64,000 bases of DNA, taken from Phoronis australis (Eukaryota > Phoronida > Phoronidae). The stretch is taken from assembly GCA_002633005.1 (NCBI GenBank), contig NMRA01000261.1, positions 248,001 to 312,000 on the forward strand, given 5' to 3'. Made by a program: the position numbers and the translations under genes. Positions 1 through 13,012 of this stretch are shown piece after piece. The notes under the pieces were generated by a model. The model was not told the DNA's origin and searched no databases. It was given only the letters and a program-made list of their open reading frames with translations. The stretch's first letter is position 1; each line of letters opens with the position of its first letter.

Positions 1-119
1 CCCCCGAGCCCTCCTGGGTGCGCGCATATGCAAGTCACAATTCTCACCCCTAACTGCCAAATGGTATCTGGGAGAATTTTAGGGGGGCATGGGCCCCTTG
101 GCCCCCCTAAATCCGCCAG
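1..119. mobile_element. Right end of a GGCGGAT-type MITE, cut by the window edge
   Basis: The segment ends in G-rich then C-rich tracts followed by AAATCCGCCAGTG. It aligns by eye with the 3' half of the complete small element at 8582-8737: both have the order CCAAATGG, TCTGGGAGA, then a GCCCCCCT tract and AAATCCGCC. The left terminus lies outside the window. It is a non-coding, non-autonomous DNA element. The same terminus recurs near 49470-49505 and, on the other strand, near 3195-3216. Confidence 0.55.
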
Positions 120-2179
120 TGTTACACACGGACACCTCGAGACAGTCGTCGACGGACAGTAGCCTACGGAGCCTGTGCTGAGGCTACGGAAAACCTGTCA
201 GTCTGAGGCAACGTATTTCACTATCCCTTTTCAATACTCGTTAGACATTGGTCGAGCCAGCTCAAAAGTTTCACTAGACACATTATTCCGCGTATACGTG
301 GGATATTACTTCATGTGAGCCACTCTAGTTACGTTTTGTGTATTTATTAAGCAGTCGTGTCGTAACACATTTCTGGTCATGTGAGAAAAAGGTTTAGGCA
401 CGTGGTAATTACCACATCATAATCTTGAAATAACGAATAGAAATTATCTCAGTACAGCAGGTGATATTTTGTTGAGGCCAAAAAACACAATTGGTTCTAG
501 TCTGCGACAGACTAATTTGGGAAGCTGCGCCTCACTGCTTAAAAGAGGATCCAGACAAATTTCAGGTGCCACCAGTTGACTTATTCTTTTCGAAAATATG
601 GACTAAAAGTACCGCATCCGCATCAAATTTCAAAAAAATCATAGGATGGAGACAATTATGCTATTTTCTTCAGCCTAAGATACAGATTGAATTTTCTGAA
701 ACAAAAAAACGGCTTTATTCTTAAAATGTCACCAGAACTGTTTACAAACAATACATTTGCATCCATGGGTCTGGTTCTGCACAGGATGGAAGCACGTTTC
801 GAATGAACCATTAACTGTCATTACATATATTTTTACACATTATTTCGAGACGAATTAATTAATTAATTGCTGTCATTCCCCTTTGTATTGTAACTACTAT
901 TCATAACTTGATAGATTATAAAAATACAAAATACATCGAATTTTGAATACTTAGCTTGTCAACAATTTACAATACCGAATTTCCTTTCAGCAATAAGATA
1001 AAGTCTCTCGCACAAATTATTACAAGAAAAAACGTGCTTGGAAAATCTAACACGCCTTCTAAAGGCCTAAACATGTAAATAATTTACCTTTTAAACAGTT
1101 CTAGTATGTGGTTACAGAACGTTTCCTCTTTTCGTTATAACACCGTTCGTTTTACTTTATGTGCTAAAATAAAGGTCTGAACAGCCCTCCCATTAGTCTA
1201 TGTGAAAAGGGTGTTCTAACATGCAGTGTCAAATGGCATCTTAGAAACACTTCCTGTCTTCTTTCAACAAATGTGATCAAGAGATTTTCGATGTAACAAA
1301 ATTCTACTAATCCCTTCATCAACATCTTCCCCCTTAAATCTAATATAGGACAGAAATACATTGTCTACTTAAAATACTGTTTCCACACGGCAACACCGGC
1401 GACAAATGTTGCCGGGATGGAGGACCAACGTGATCCTATTGCACCTGAGAAAATGTTAAATCACTGCTTCATTAAATCTGTGCAGACAAGACAGCCTAAC
1501 AAATTTGCAGCGTTCACCTGAAGAGGCAAGGAGACTGGTCGAAATGAACTGTTCCCCTCCTACTGTCACAACTGATTGACAGATATGTTTTACTTAATAC
1601 CAGAATGTAATTAAATAAATGTTAGCGCAACGTTGAAGTTATTTACCAACATGCACTACGAACTGGCGTCTCGCATAATTTCAAATTTTTTTTTTCAAAT
1701 CCTAGCTATGCTTGTGCAGTGTAATAACCATAGCGTCAATGTTGACTTCTGTAGGTTCTGGTGATAGCTTCTTGATACACGGTAGAAGTTTCCCGTACTA
1801 TCCGAGTAGTCGTGGAACACCAGTATAATTTGTTGAGTGGTTCTGTAATAGATAAAGGCGACATGTTATTCCGCCTTCTCGGGATTAAAACGTTTGTATG
1901 TGCAGCAAACCCATTTCGATAAACGTAAACAAATGTGCTTTCTAAATCTTTAAACATGCCTCATTGTAAATTCATGCACAGTCCCTCGCGTATGTGTCCG
2001 TTTGAATTTGATGCGCGTCTGTGAATGTGGTGCAGGCAAGACATCTTTAAATGATGCAATTGACGTCATTGTAACGTTGTATTAAGAACGTAGTCAACAC
2101 ACTCAGAAGAAAAGAAGAAAAAAAGATACTTTCCAAGTCCAAATATTGGAAACAAGTTTCACGAGTATGCGGTCGAAGT
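120..2179. other. Non-coding stretch, no gene recognised
   Basis: AT-rich sequence with only short open frames on both strands and no recognisable protein. A short TTAATTAATTAATT run lies near 856. An AATAAA-type signal on the minus strand (plus-strand TTTATT near 714) could serve the minus-strand gene that starts at 6365, but I could not identify that gene's last exon here. Confidence 0.4.
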
Positions 2180-2375
2180 AAACTGAAGACAGCACAGGTC
2201 TGTTGTAAACAAGCGGACACAGCACCGGTCTGTCGTTATCTAGCTGACACAGCACCGGTCTGTCGTAACCTAGCAGACACAGCACCGGTCTGTCGTAACC
2301 TAGCGGACGCAGTACCGGTCTGTCGTAACCTACTAAATACTGCACCGACCTGTTGTAACCTAGCAGATAAGGACA
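2180..2375. repeat. 30-bp minisatellite, about six copies
   Basis: Tandem units of about 30 bp built on the core CACAGCACCGGTCTGTCGTA followed by ACCTAGC(G/A)GA. The central copies are nearly identical and the outer copies have diverged. The minus-strand open frame through it only shows the repeat translated as a YDRPVL-type peptide and is not evidence for a gene. Confidence 0.85.
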
Positions 2376-3225
2376 CCCAAGTCAATTTATGAAGCTGTCC
2401 AGAACCAAGTTATTCTGTTTCGCATTGACTTACCACATGTGAGTCACATTCGATTCTGAACTGAAAAAAACAGCAAAAGGTACTTGTTTTGAAAACACAT
2501 GGTACGAGTAGATGACTTTACTTAGTAAATGTTAAACAATTAAAAGATTTCAATTTGAACCTTTTGCACGAGCAAATCTTAAACGTATATGTCACACTAT
2601 ATCAGAGGGTTAAAGTAAGATAAACTAAGAAAGACGTCGTTTATGAACCTCAAAATAATATATTTGAGCTACATTCCGACTACAACCAAATAGCATAATT
2701 GATTCTGGTAATTCTATGAGGCGATGCGGTATTTTTGTAGCTTACTTTGTCCAAAAAACAAAAAATGTCTGATATCAGGTAAAGTGGTGGGATAATTGCA
2801 TTTCCTTTTTAAACAAAATTCACCCGAAATCTGTTTTAAGTGGTGATCCGTCCTTAAAAATCATGCGTGACCAGAGTGCAGACCAGAATCAGATATTTTG
2901 TTTTTACCTAACCATAGAAAACAAGAAGTATTGAGTTGCCTTATTTCAGGATTAGAGTTCTCAGACCTTCATAAAATTAAATCATGATTATTGTAAAAAG
3001 GGGATGGCCAAAGCTAATAGTCATATTACCTAAGCCCACAGAGCACCTCGGAATTTGCAAAAGACAATCTGTGTTTGGTCATTTGAGTGATATTGCTCTA
3101 TAACAGCAAAAACATAAACTTGCTGCTTACATAAGAGCCCTCATTCATTAACAAATAGGACCTAAAATGCCGTTAACTTTCCCTTTTTCCTCCCCCTTAC
3201 ATCATCTAGATCCGCCGGTGCTTAC
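2376..3225. other. Probable intron or 3' flank of the minus-strand KRAP-like gene
   Basis: No open frame of note. The right border is the intronic side of the splice donor at 3225-3220 on the minus strand. At about 3195-3216 the plus strand reads C-rich sequence then ATCCGCCGG, resembling one terminus of the GGCGGAT MITE family, so a mobile element may have landed a few bases inside this intron. Confidence 0.4.
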
Positions 3226-6200
3226 CTTGAATTGACTTTTGGAAGAGATATGTTCATCGGTCGGTATCCACGTGGAGTGATTAGAGCAGTGAATGAGGAT
3301 TTCTTTTCTAATTCTGGTTTCTTTGGTTCATCAAGTTCTGGTTTGGTCTCCTCTGGTACTTCTGCTTGCGCCGGTGAGTCCGCCATGTTGTCTTCGTCAA
3401 CAGCCTTATTTGTTTGTAGTAGATTGTTGTCCGACTGAGGTAATACTGACGGACCGTTCTGTACCTGATGATTTTTACTATGTTCACAGTCCACGGTCTT
3501 AGAATTTTCTGACGTCGTGACGCTGCCAACGCTTTGCATCTGGACTATGTCAGGCGAGAGCGTCTGTTCATGGCCACCACTGACTGGAGCTGTCGTTGGC
3601 ACCTGAAATTGCGGCGGTTTAGAATTTACTTGATCTGGTTGAAAGCCATGGTTCATAAAGGCAGCACTCAACTGCATACCGCTGTATGGATTCATCATGT
3701 AATTGCCCGGGTACATGGCATTGCTGGGGAATCTCATGTTAGCATGGAAATTGTTCAGACTTGCTTGATAACTCGCCATTTGCATTTGTTGGGCATAGTC
3801 CGGCATGACACCAGGAGGAAACCCGTTCACTTGCGTCATAGGATAGTGTGGATACATGTGTTGGTTTCCATAATAACCAACAGGAGGTGGCATCATATGA
3901 CTTTTCCTTCTAACGTCAACTGTGTCATCTTCATCGCTATCATCAGCAATCACATACTTCTTGTTCCGTCTTTTGTTTTGCTTGGCCTTCTTTCCACGTT
4001 TGAGGTCAGAACCGTGGTCAGACTCCTCATCGGACTGAGAAGTTTTCAAACTAGCTGGCTGCGACAGTGAAACTTTCTCAGTTTCAGGGGTTTGGCTGTC
4101 TTTCTTTTGCATCAATTTCTCCAGCTGGTCGCGCGGCACCAAAACGTAATTACTTTTCGCATCACCATTAGCGACTTCTTTTGGCTCCATTCCTGTAGAA
4201 GATGGTTCAGGTAACGTATTTGCTGATACGCCGTTCACCAATTCCTGCTTTTGCCCGTTTTTACTTTGACCTATCCCCACGGGCTGATAGATGTACCTCG
4301 TGGTCTCTTCGACTTCACGGTCAGCACTATCTTGTTGAGTGTCTTGAATGTGCTTTTTTACTATTTTCACCACCTCACATTGCGGGACGACCACCAACTT
4401 TCCCTCATCATTATAACAAGCTATGCCTTCTTCGAATTCTCTGCTAGCTTTCTTTATTTTACTGAAAGAGTTCGAAGGCGTTTCCTGACCTATCTCGCAT
4501 TGATCATCTGTTTCAGTGACTTCGTTGAGGTCCTTTCTAAATGGTTTCACACTGGGACCTAAAGTCCAGTTGTTGTCGGTCTCCAAAACACTTGGGGACT
4601 CGTGACTTTGCTCGTTGTACAACTTCATCTGAAGCTTGGCGCTCGCACGTCCTAAAGAACCAATTACGCTCTTGAAAGACTTCTTGATGCGTTTAATGCT
4701 GTTGAATTTGTTTTTTTCAGTCTTTTTCTTAGAACTATCTTTGTATTCAGTGGGTAATTCATTTAATTTATTTTCAATTTCATCACCTCTAGGATTTTCT
4801 GGGGTCTTTTCGAAAGGTGTTAACTCTTCAGAAAATAAGCTCCTCAATCCCGCGGCACCAGGAAATCCAACATTCTCAGTAACTGCTTGAGGAATCTCGC
4901 TGTCAGAATTTTGATCTTCCTCATCAACATTCAACTCTTCAGAAACTGATGTCGATTGTTCTGTCATACAACCACTGTTGTCACCAGTCTCCTTGAGAGC
5001 TGATAGTTCGGACTTTGAGGCAACGCGCCCTAGTTTTGCACTAAATATTAACGGTTCTTGAGCTGGAGTCTGCTTCAAATTGCCAGTTGACAATCGTTTC
5101 TCTCTGTTATTATACGCCATGGAAAGTTCGTCTTCGAATAATTGCTGGAATGATTTTGGTTTGTCGAAATCCTGTTTTATGACGCACGGTTTACTCGGGC
5201 GTGCTTGCGCCGCCCTAATTATATCATGTTGTAGGAGAGAGCTCATTCGGCGAAAAACAAACTTTTCACTTTCTTCATTACTATTCTCACTATTTTCGCT
5301 CTGTTCACTTACGTCATCTCGAGCCTCATTTGTCACACTTTCTTGATTGCTTAGTTTCTCTTCGTGCTCTTTAGTTTTGGTTTGGGCTAGTGTTGAAGCA
5401 GCGCGAATATTCGATATTGCATCACGCAGACGTTTCATGGCGGCGTCAATGTCTTTCTTCTCTTCCCTTGGTGGTTCCATAGGCGTCTCAGAGATCGAGT
5501 GTATTGGTTTATCGTTTTGCTCATTGTGCACTACGGCTGTCAGTGTGATGTCATGTGAGGACTCCCTGTTGCTTAATTGCTTCTCTGTTTGTTGGTCATA
5601 ATCAACAGGTGGCTCTGCCGGCGGTCTGACACTGGGCTCGATGCGGCATACAAGGCTTCCTTTGGTAAGAATTTCCAAATTACTGTTGCCCCCGGATTCT
5701 AAACCGACATTAGACAATCCTTGGTTGGTTGGGGGAGGTGGAGCTTTGCGAGATTTACGATTTCCACCTTGACTGGGGTTGTTCTTCGAATTTTTCTGGT
5801 ACAGTCGCTCTTTTTGGATCCCCAGTGGTGGTGGAGCTGGTGCTTTCTTTTTCTTCAGAAAAGATACGTTCTTATGTGCCTTCCCACTAATAGGAGTGCT
5901 GGGGACTGACTGTGAGGGGGGCGCGGGAGCTCGCGGTTTGTGATGCAGTTTATTAGGTGCCGATGCGGAGCTTGATGATCGCTGAACGTGATTACTTACG
6001 TCCTCGTTGGCGTCGTAGATTTTCATAAAGGTGCTGGCATTAATAACGCTTAAAGGCCGACGTGAGTCACGTGATGAGTGGGTTGACTGCCCGCTGTTTT
6101 GAGAACCGTTTAAATCTCTCAAATCTGTCAACGAGCGTCTTACAGGTCGAAGTTTTAGTTCGTTCATTTCTGTAATAGCAAACGGCAGAACATGGTTTTC

Positions 6201-6381
6201 GGGCAACGCGTAGCTTGGCTGGCGCTGTATTGGTAGATGAGGTTGAGGTTCCGTTGGAATGATTGGATCTGGTACCAAGGTGTGATCCGGAGGATAAACT
6301 GTTCTAGCTTTGGTACTAGTAGTGTAACTCAAACGGATCTCCTTTGTGGACTGTCCGTTTCCCATTGTTCAATATTCAAAC
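3226..6381 (-). CDS. Large exon of a KRAP-motif, proline-rich protein (cordon-bleu-like?), C-terminus incomplete
   Basis: The start codon is at 6365-6363 and the frame stays open for 1047 codons. The start lies 16 bases inside an exon whose acceptor (TTTATTTTCCAG, minus strand) ends at 6382, so a 5' untranslated intron exists upstream. At the other end the sequence reads TCAAG|GTAAGC; the apparent stop at 3222-3224 is made by the donor itself, so the coding sequence should continue to the left. Residues 1-6 are MGNGQS, a classic N-myristoylation start. Motifs PRAPAPP (~144), KKAPAPPP (~173) and RKAPPPP (~206) resemble the KRAP motifs of cordon-bleu actin regulators. A basic segment lies at 545-580. 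A weak WH2-like stretch (SSLLQHDIIRAAQ, ~375) is followed by an acidic and serine-rich middle, a lysine-rich NLS-like patch, and a Met/Tyr/Pro/Asn-rich low-complexity region near 830-920. Seen: frame, start, donor, motifs. Inferred: a cortical or actin-linked adaptor. The family is not certain. Confidence 0.72.
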
Positions 6382-8581
6382 CTGGAAAATAAAAGATAAG
6401 TTAGTTTTGTTCAGTATGTTTAATAAGTTTTGTAATAAATCAATGCCGCAGCTTACATGGACTTAGGGAGAATAATGTTGAAGTCGGCCAATATCGTTCA
6501 CTCTCGGTCCATACCATGATATGACGCACGATAGCGGTACTATATAAATGTATAGTGAAGTAGAAAAGGACCCTGAAGGTCTAGGATTACAGCATGTCAC
6601 AGATCAGTAGGAGCGTAAAAGATGGAGACAAAAGACACGTGACTAAATGAACGCTAGAAGATAGTAGTTCTGTCGTGTGGGAGCTCTGCTAGCGACGGAA
6701 TAGAAAGGCCATTACATAACAAAGGCGTGCCATCTTTTATTGATAGCCAACGTAGTGTAGGTGAAATGTGAATCATCAATCATTATTGAATGGAACCCAG
6801 TTTGAGGTGGGGTCTCGTGGATTCTCGCCTGTTGTTTGCTATTCTTTCTCTCTCACCGAGGCCAAGCCACTTTTGACGTGCTTGTGAAATCGGGATATAG
6901 ACGAACCCGTTGTTTGCGCCAGCTCCTACGGCCATACGACGTTGCGGTCGATCGCCTTCTCCTACCATCGACTGAACAACGTTAATAATTATCGAAAAAA
7001 TCTCTCCTGAAACGTCGCGAAAAATTCAATGTAGAGGTTGGTGAAGGTAATACTAAACAGCTCACCCGGCGTCCATCGTCCCAAAAGTTTCCGTTATCTA
7101 ATTGGACTGAAAATTTTTACGCAGTCCAGATAGGTTAGTTTACTAGGCTTGGAAAGAATGGTCGAAACCAGGGCTCTACACAACTATTTCCGAACAATGA
7201 TTAAATCTCGGTAGAGCAAAAGTGCGAAGTATATACACATAACTGATTATTACTGATATAACTTCTATAAATTACTTTAAACTGTGATGCTCTTATACTT
7301 ACTTGGCTAAACCTTTATTAGTAACTGTGAAGGGGGAGCCTTAGGTAAAATTTCTGTCGTGAGTCATTTTAATGAAACGGACCCCAGGCTCGACAAGCTG
7401 ACTTGTGACAGCGTGTCATTTTATTGGTCGAGTATGGTATTGGTATACCTCGAAAAATAACGAATTTCTCAGTACTTTGCAATTTCTCAACTGAGTAAAA
7501 GACATATCACTGAGCCCAATTTTCAACGGGTCACGGATTTACTATCGCTTCACTGATGTTATCAAACTAATCGACTGTCGTACACGACAATGCGGAGCGT
7601 GTAATCAGCGTTCCGACTGAACTACAGAATTTTCCGCTCGGACTATAACTGTATAAAACCGAATTCCAACCTGAGTGCTGAGTGGGTGAAGTGTTATCCA
7701 AAAGGCGCATGTTTCATCTTCAAAGTCAATCGAAAACCGGACACACTCTATTTCAATCGAAATGTCTATATTTTTAGGAGGAAAGTTAAGTCGCAGTACT
7801 GTCTTTTAGGCTCCTGGTTGTATGGAATAGTGTCCGTATTGCGCAGTCGCACGGCAAATGAGAGTCAGTGCGTTGACAGGGCTTCAGACCATAAACATTT
7901 GGAGACGGAGCCGAGTTCACTGTCACTATTGATTACATGATGGATATAACCACTGCCATTCACTTAGTAATTTACGCGTGAATTATAAATCGAAACTTTT
8001 TGTTTACGTTGAAAAACGACCCCGAGTGTGTTTTAACGGGGTTACGAGGGCTAAAGTTCATCATGCAAACGTAGTTAAATGACCCACGGTGGGTCATTTC
8101 TCAGAAGACGTCAGACCATTTCAAATAAAATAACACGATCCACTCTGAAGTGAACAATTGGCTATCGTTAATTAGAGGAGGCCTGACGAAAGAGGCTAAC
8201 ACTCAGGTGCTAAAAATACACGCGGTATCTCATTTAATGTGGCGCACCAAGAACATGCCATCTTTTGATCCCAAACCGTGTGGCAATGTTATGCTTTGGC
8301 AGGTAGTTAATGAAACGGCTAAAGGTGACCCTGCCTTGACAGGTGTTCAACAAGCTGACAGGTTTTCAACGGGGGCCGGATCATTCCGTCTCAAATTCCA
8401 AATTTATTGCATTAAACCACGTTAAAAAACTATTAGGGTGATTTTAAAAGTTGAAACATGACTCCTTACTTTAAAAATATTCAACATTAATACGAATTTG
8501 AATTCAGTGTAAGATTACAAACGTTTTAAATTTGTTAGTTGTCTCTACTGTCAGTAGTTTTGTAAGTTTAATGGGAGTGAT
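6382..8581. other. Upstream region and 5' intron of the KRAP-like gene, no gene recognised
   Basis: Begins with the acceptor of the 5' untranslated intron. The minus-strand frame at 6783-6968 has no family resemblance and no clear splice signals. The remainder is ordinary AT-rich sequence with only short chance frames. The promoter and the non-coding first exon of the minus-strand gene probably lie somewhere to the right, but I cannot place them. Confidence 0.35.
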
Positions 8582-8737
8582 CAGAGGCGGATCCAGGATT
8601 TTGAGTTGGGAGGGAGCTAGGGCAGAGTATTTGCCAGGATTTTGTCCGTCAAACATTCGCATCCACAAACTTCCAAATGGAGTCTGGGAGATTTTTGGGT
8701 TGCACGGTCCCCTTTGCCCCCCTTTAAATCCGCCATT
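8582..8737. mobile_element. Complete 156-bp GGCGGAT-type MITE with 6-bp target duplication
   Basis: The element starts CAGAGGCGGATCC and ends AAATCCGCCATT, giving short imperfect inverted termini around GGCGGAT. It is bordered by AGTGAT on both sides (8576-8581 and 8738-8743), a perfect 6-bp direct repeat consistent with a target-site duplication. Too small to encode anything; a non-autonomous DNA transposon. The 3' half matches the fragment at the window start. Confidence 0.7.
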
Positions 8738-8743
8738 AGTGAT

Positions 8744-11700
8744 TATTGTTGTAACTGAATAATGTCTGTGGGAGTGACAATGACTATGATTACTGATAAT
8801 GAAACTGATACTAGCAACAACACTATGACGATAGTGATATAGATAATAGAAAAATAATAATACTTCTAATCGTAACCATAGTTAATGTTACCATGACGGC
8901 GATACTACTTGCTGTCTTACCTGATCAGTGAGGGTGAACACCTTGTGCGTCACTCTGTGTAGTGCCATCAAATCTGAAAGTATGTTCGATACAATCTTAC
9001 AGCATCAATGTCATTTTGCACAATCACACACAGATAAACAGATATTATTTTGTTGAAACAAGACATTTTCAATAAGGGCTTTGTCATGAGGTCTTTTCTT
9101 TGTCCTTTTTTTGACTAGGATAGCAGTTTTCTTTACATGTTGTTTTTCTCAGTTTTCTGGTATTGTGACATTAGTTTTCACAAATTTCATAATTATGATA
9201 TTTTCTGTATATTTGGATTTGTCTTGGATTGTAATTACGATACAATAAATAACTTTGTTTTAGTTTTCAGAAAGTGTTTCTTGAGCATTTTCTCAAGACA
9301 CTCAGTATTTACAGCTGGCTCTATAAACTAGAATTGATTTCTGGGCATACCGACAGTTCGTCACTTCTTGAGATCAGGCTCAGTAAATTGTGCATTAGCC
9401 TCAAGCAAAACGAGCTATCAATGAGTTGACTTAGCATAGCCTCATGCAATAGCGAACTATCAATTCTTCCCAAGCAGTGAATGAAAACTTATTGTCATAC
9501 ATACTGTCAGACGACAGTAGGTTGTTTGCTTGGCGTAGACGGAAGATGAATTAGGAAAACAGGGGGTGGTTAGTGTGACAAATATAAAATAATCGTCCAT
9601 GTCTTCTGACGTGTGTCATATGCGAAGAAATGTCTACAATTTGATATGATCTGCAATCCGTCTATCTACTGCGGATCGTGCCCTGTAGTCAATGTCATGC
9701 AGTTTGGCCTGTAGGGCATCCCATCGTATGAGGAGTGTTGGCTTTAACCCCACTTCAAATTGAGGATACCGACCCATTTAAAAAGTGGGCTAGCAAAAGA
9801 TAATCAATCCAGGTGTATAGAACATCTATGGAGTTTTGTTCCAAAAACGCCATCTTTTGTAAGGAGTAACTCACACAGATGGTAACAATTTTGGACAGTT
9901 GGATTTTAACCATTAAGCCAGAAACAATACAAAAAGAGATCACATGTTTTCAAAACTAAATACGTAATTTGAAACAAAGTTTGTAAAATAACATCAAAAA
10001 TCATTGTCTTGATATGTGAAGTTGGAAAAGTGAATCTATCGCACAACGGTTTCTAAGTTATCACGTGAATTCTTTTGTAGGTAATTTTGTGGGAAAAGAC
10101 ATCATTTGGTAGGGGATACATTGACAAAAACACCCTATTGTGGTGAAACTGGTGGTGAAAAGGTTACTTGACCGGCATCTCTTGAACGCGAGTACCTCCG
10201 GGGGTACAAATGTGGAACGTTTGTACCACGAAACACCAATCAGCGGGTTTGAGGAAAGACTCATGGTCCCTCCTGGACTTCAAAACAAGAGCACGTAAAA
10301 TGTTGAACAGTTGAATAAATGTTTGGCATAGTTCAGAATATACATCGATCAGTGAATGAAGAATCTTGAAAATAAATTTCCACTTTTTTGAACATGGCAT
10401 AGGCCTAAATAGTAATGCAAAAATGCCAAACAAGGCTAACATGATCATGAATCACTTGGGGAATGTTACTTCATTGTTCATCAAGGAACTTGCTATGACA
10501 CAAATGAAGCTTAGTTTCGTGAATAATCGAATATCTTTTGGAAGTACTCCACTGATCGAACCAACAGAATTATTTTCAAGCGAACAAGCCGATTTAACGA
10601 CAGCTCAAATCGCATGAACCCCGGCCAACGCGTCACGTCGAAGGAGTTGCTCGTTCAACTCATTTACGACAGGTCAGTGAATACATTATTACCAGTTACG
10701 AGGGCTTGGCTAAACTTTCCCATGGTTCATGAGTCCGCTTAAAATACCGAAATAATGACGGGTTTCTGAAAGGAATGTGTAACAGCTTCACCCTTTTACT
10801 TACCTGTACCAAAGACCGCTTGTCGATTCGACAGATTTGATGAAAAACTGACAATCTTTCCAAATTACTCCAGATGTGATCAGAGGTGTCCTAGTAAAGT
10901 CAACGTTGGGACAGTTTGAAGGCTGAACTAATAATAGTGAATCGGCCCCTTTTGTGTCACATGTTTGTATAAAAGCCTTTGCTGAATTGTAAATAATGGA
11001 ATGGTCCACTGTTGCAAATGTAGGTAGGTTAATTTTCGACAGTTGGTTTTTATCTATCAATTCTCAGATTTTTGAAAGACAACCGTCACTTGTGTATTGA
11101 ATAATGACACGAAGGTGTCTCCCATCCGAGGAACACAAGAACATTCGTAAAAAAACTTCAGCATTTGTTCTTATATCTTCTCGTCTGTTACCCTTGACAA
11201 CTAAGGTAATAAGACGCTCCATTTTGCAGAAGTAGGTATTATCCCGGCATATTACACTGCCGGCTACTCAATGAATATACGAGTAAGAATGTCCCACTCC
11301 TGGGTTCGCCTCACAGCGAGCTTGACATTCTTTTGATTAAATAAACAATTTCCATTACCAGTACTGTTTTTGTAATGTTGCGCACACTGGTAACCCACCT
11401 GTCAACGTCTACTTCAGTGACATCCGGGAAAGATCCAAATTCTGTTGGATATCAGGCCTACAGTCGACTTGTATTACTTAACTGTGGCTGCAGGGCTAAG
11501 GGGAAGCAAACTTCTTAACTAAATTCACGCCAGATTATCGTAACCTGGTATTGATGTTAAAGTAAATTTTAGAAGGACAACAGCGTATATGGGATGAGCT
11601 ATTTCGTGAATCTGAGAATGAATAAGGCGCTTGACTCCATGTGTGTTAAATACACGAGTAGAATCCAGGAATTTATATTACTGAAATCAACTGCGCTTGG

Positions 11701-12950
11701 GACTCCATTTGTGTTAAATACACGAGTAGAACCCAGGAATTTATGTTATTTGTATCAACTATTTAAGTGAAAAATATCAATATTAGAGAAAAATAACAAG
11801 AGTAATGAGCATTTATGTCTTGCGCCTAATACTAATCAAAGTTTTAGCCGGGCGCTATGCATGGACGGCGCAGCACTGAAATAAGTGAGGGGCTGCAGCC
11901 CGCCAATGACAGTTCGCCGCCCACGATATGCCTATATGCACGAAACCCTTGAGTAAACAAATCTTCGAAAAAAACACTGGGATGTACCTCTTACTTAGTA
12001 CATTTTGCTCAAAAGTTTCGCACATGAACGCATTCGCTTATCGTTTATTTAGGCGTACTTCCTTGTGTGCTTGAGGAGGAGGGGGTTGAACTGGATGCTT
12101 CATGTGTTGATATCCTTACCTAGTTCCGTGGTAACGAAGGTAGTCCATTACCTTAATTCATGTTTTTAACTTTTAAGGTGGTTATATGAACCAGCCCCCG
12201 AGAAGTAAATTGGTCTCGACTAGTGTTTTTACTTAGAAATGATAAGCTCAAGTTCGGGCCGAGTTTAATTACAAAAGAACTGACTGTTTGGACCACGCTC
12301 AGCGCATCAGTGACACACCGTGACAAGATAACTTGTAGACTGTTCCGAAGCAATAACGGCCAGTTCTTTCGAATCTATGACTTCAAAAACAATTTCGTAA
12401 CAGTCAGTGGTCTGAATCAAAATTTGGTTTTTATGATGGGAGGGAGATTTATAGACACCTTAATTGTTGAAAAATTGTCACAAATTTCTAAATGAACATT
12501 TATTTACGTTTATTTAATTGGTCTAGTTCAATTCGCAGTCTGCTGGATTCTATAGGTTTCACGAGTTATGATAAAGCACGACGTTACGTGTGAAGTGAAC
12601 TTTATCGAGATTTTCTCCCAACGTATCAAAGATTGTTTTTTGCAAGGCTGGCGTTCAGATGTGGCAAACGACTCTAAGTTGAATTTGTTTAAAACCGGAT
12701 TGTACTGATGAAAATCATTTACATTGCAATTTACCTCGGTGCTTCATTCGTGTAATGGTTAGATTTCGTTGCGCAAACCACTTTCTTTTTGTAGAAACTG
12801 GTCGCCATATGGGCATTGAATACTGTGAAAGAATTTGTAAATTATGCAATGCTAATACCATTGAAGACGAATTTAATTTTTAAATGGAGTGCAAGACTTA
12901 CTCAGGCCAAAGGAATACTTGTTTTGATAACTTTGTACTTAGGACCTGAA
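8744..12950. other. Gene-poor region with one short tandem duplication
   Basis: No open frame here resembles a known protein. At about 11630-11760 a 68-70 bp segment containing GTTAAATACACGAGTAGAA is present twice in tandem with modest divergence. Short frames near 10061-10617 and 12153-12495 overlap on opposite strands and look like chance. Confidence 0.4.
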
Positions 12951-12954
<4 letters not shown>

Positions 12955-12983
<29 letters not shown>

Positions 12984-13012
12984 TGTATGTATGTATGTAT
13001 GTATGTATATGT
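12955..13012. repeat. (TATG)n microsatellite
   Basis: About thirteen uninterrupted TATG tetranucleotides flanked by slightly imperfect units. A plain simple-sequence repeat. Confidence 0.97.

Noticed and set aside
1501-1530. Minus-strand acceptor CTTGCCTCTTCAG as the next exon of the KRAP-like gene
   Set aside because: It would add only a stop codon right after the join (AGG TGA). Possible, but there is no coding signal to support it over other sites.
2103-2345. Minus-strand YDRPVL-repeat peptide
   Set aside because: It is a 30-bp minisatellite in translation; a repeat length divisible by three keeps the frame open by default.
3232-5909. Plus-strand open frames opposite the KRAP-like exon
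   Set aside because: They are antisense shadows of a long minus-strand coding exon and have no domain or splice support.
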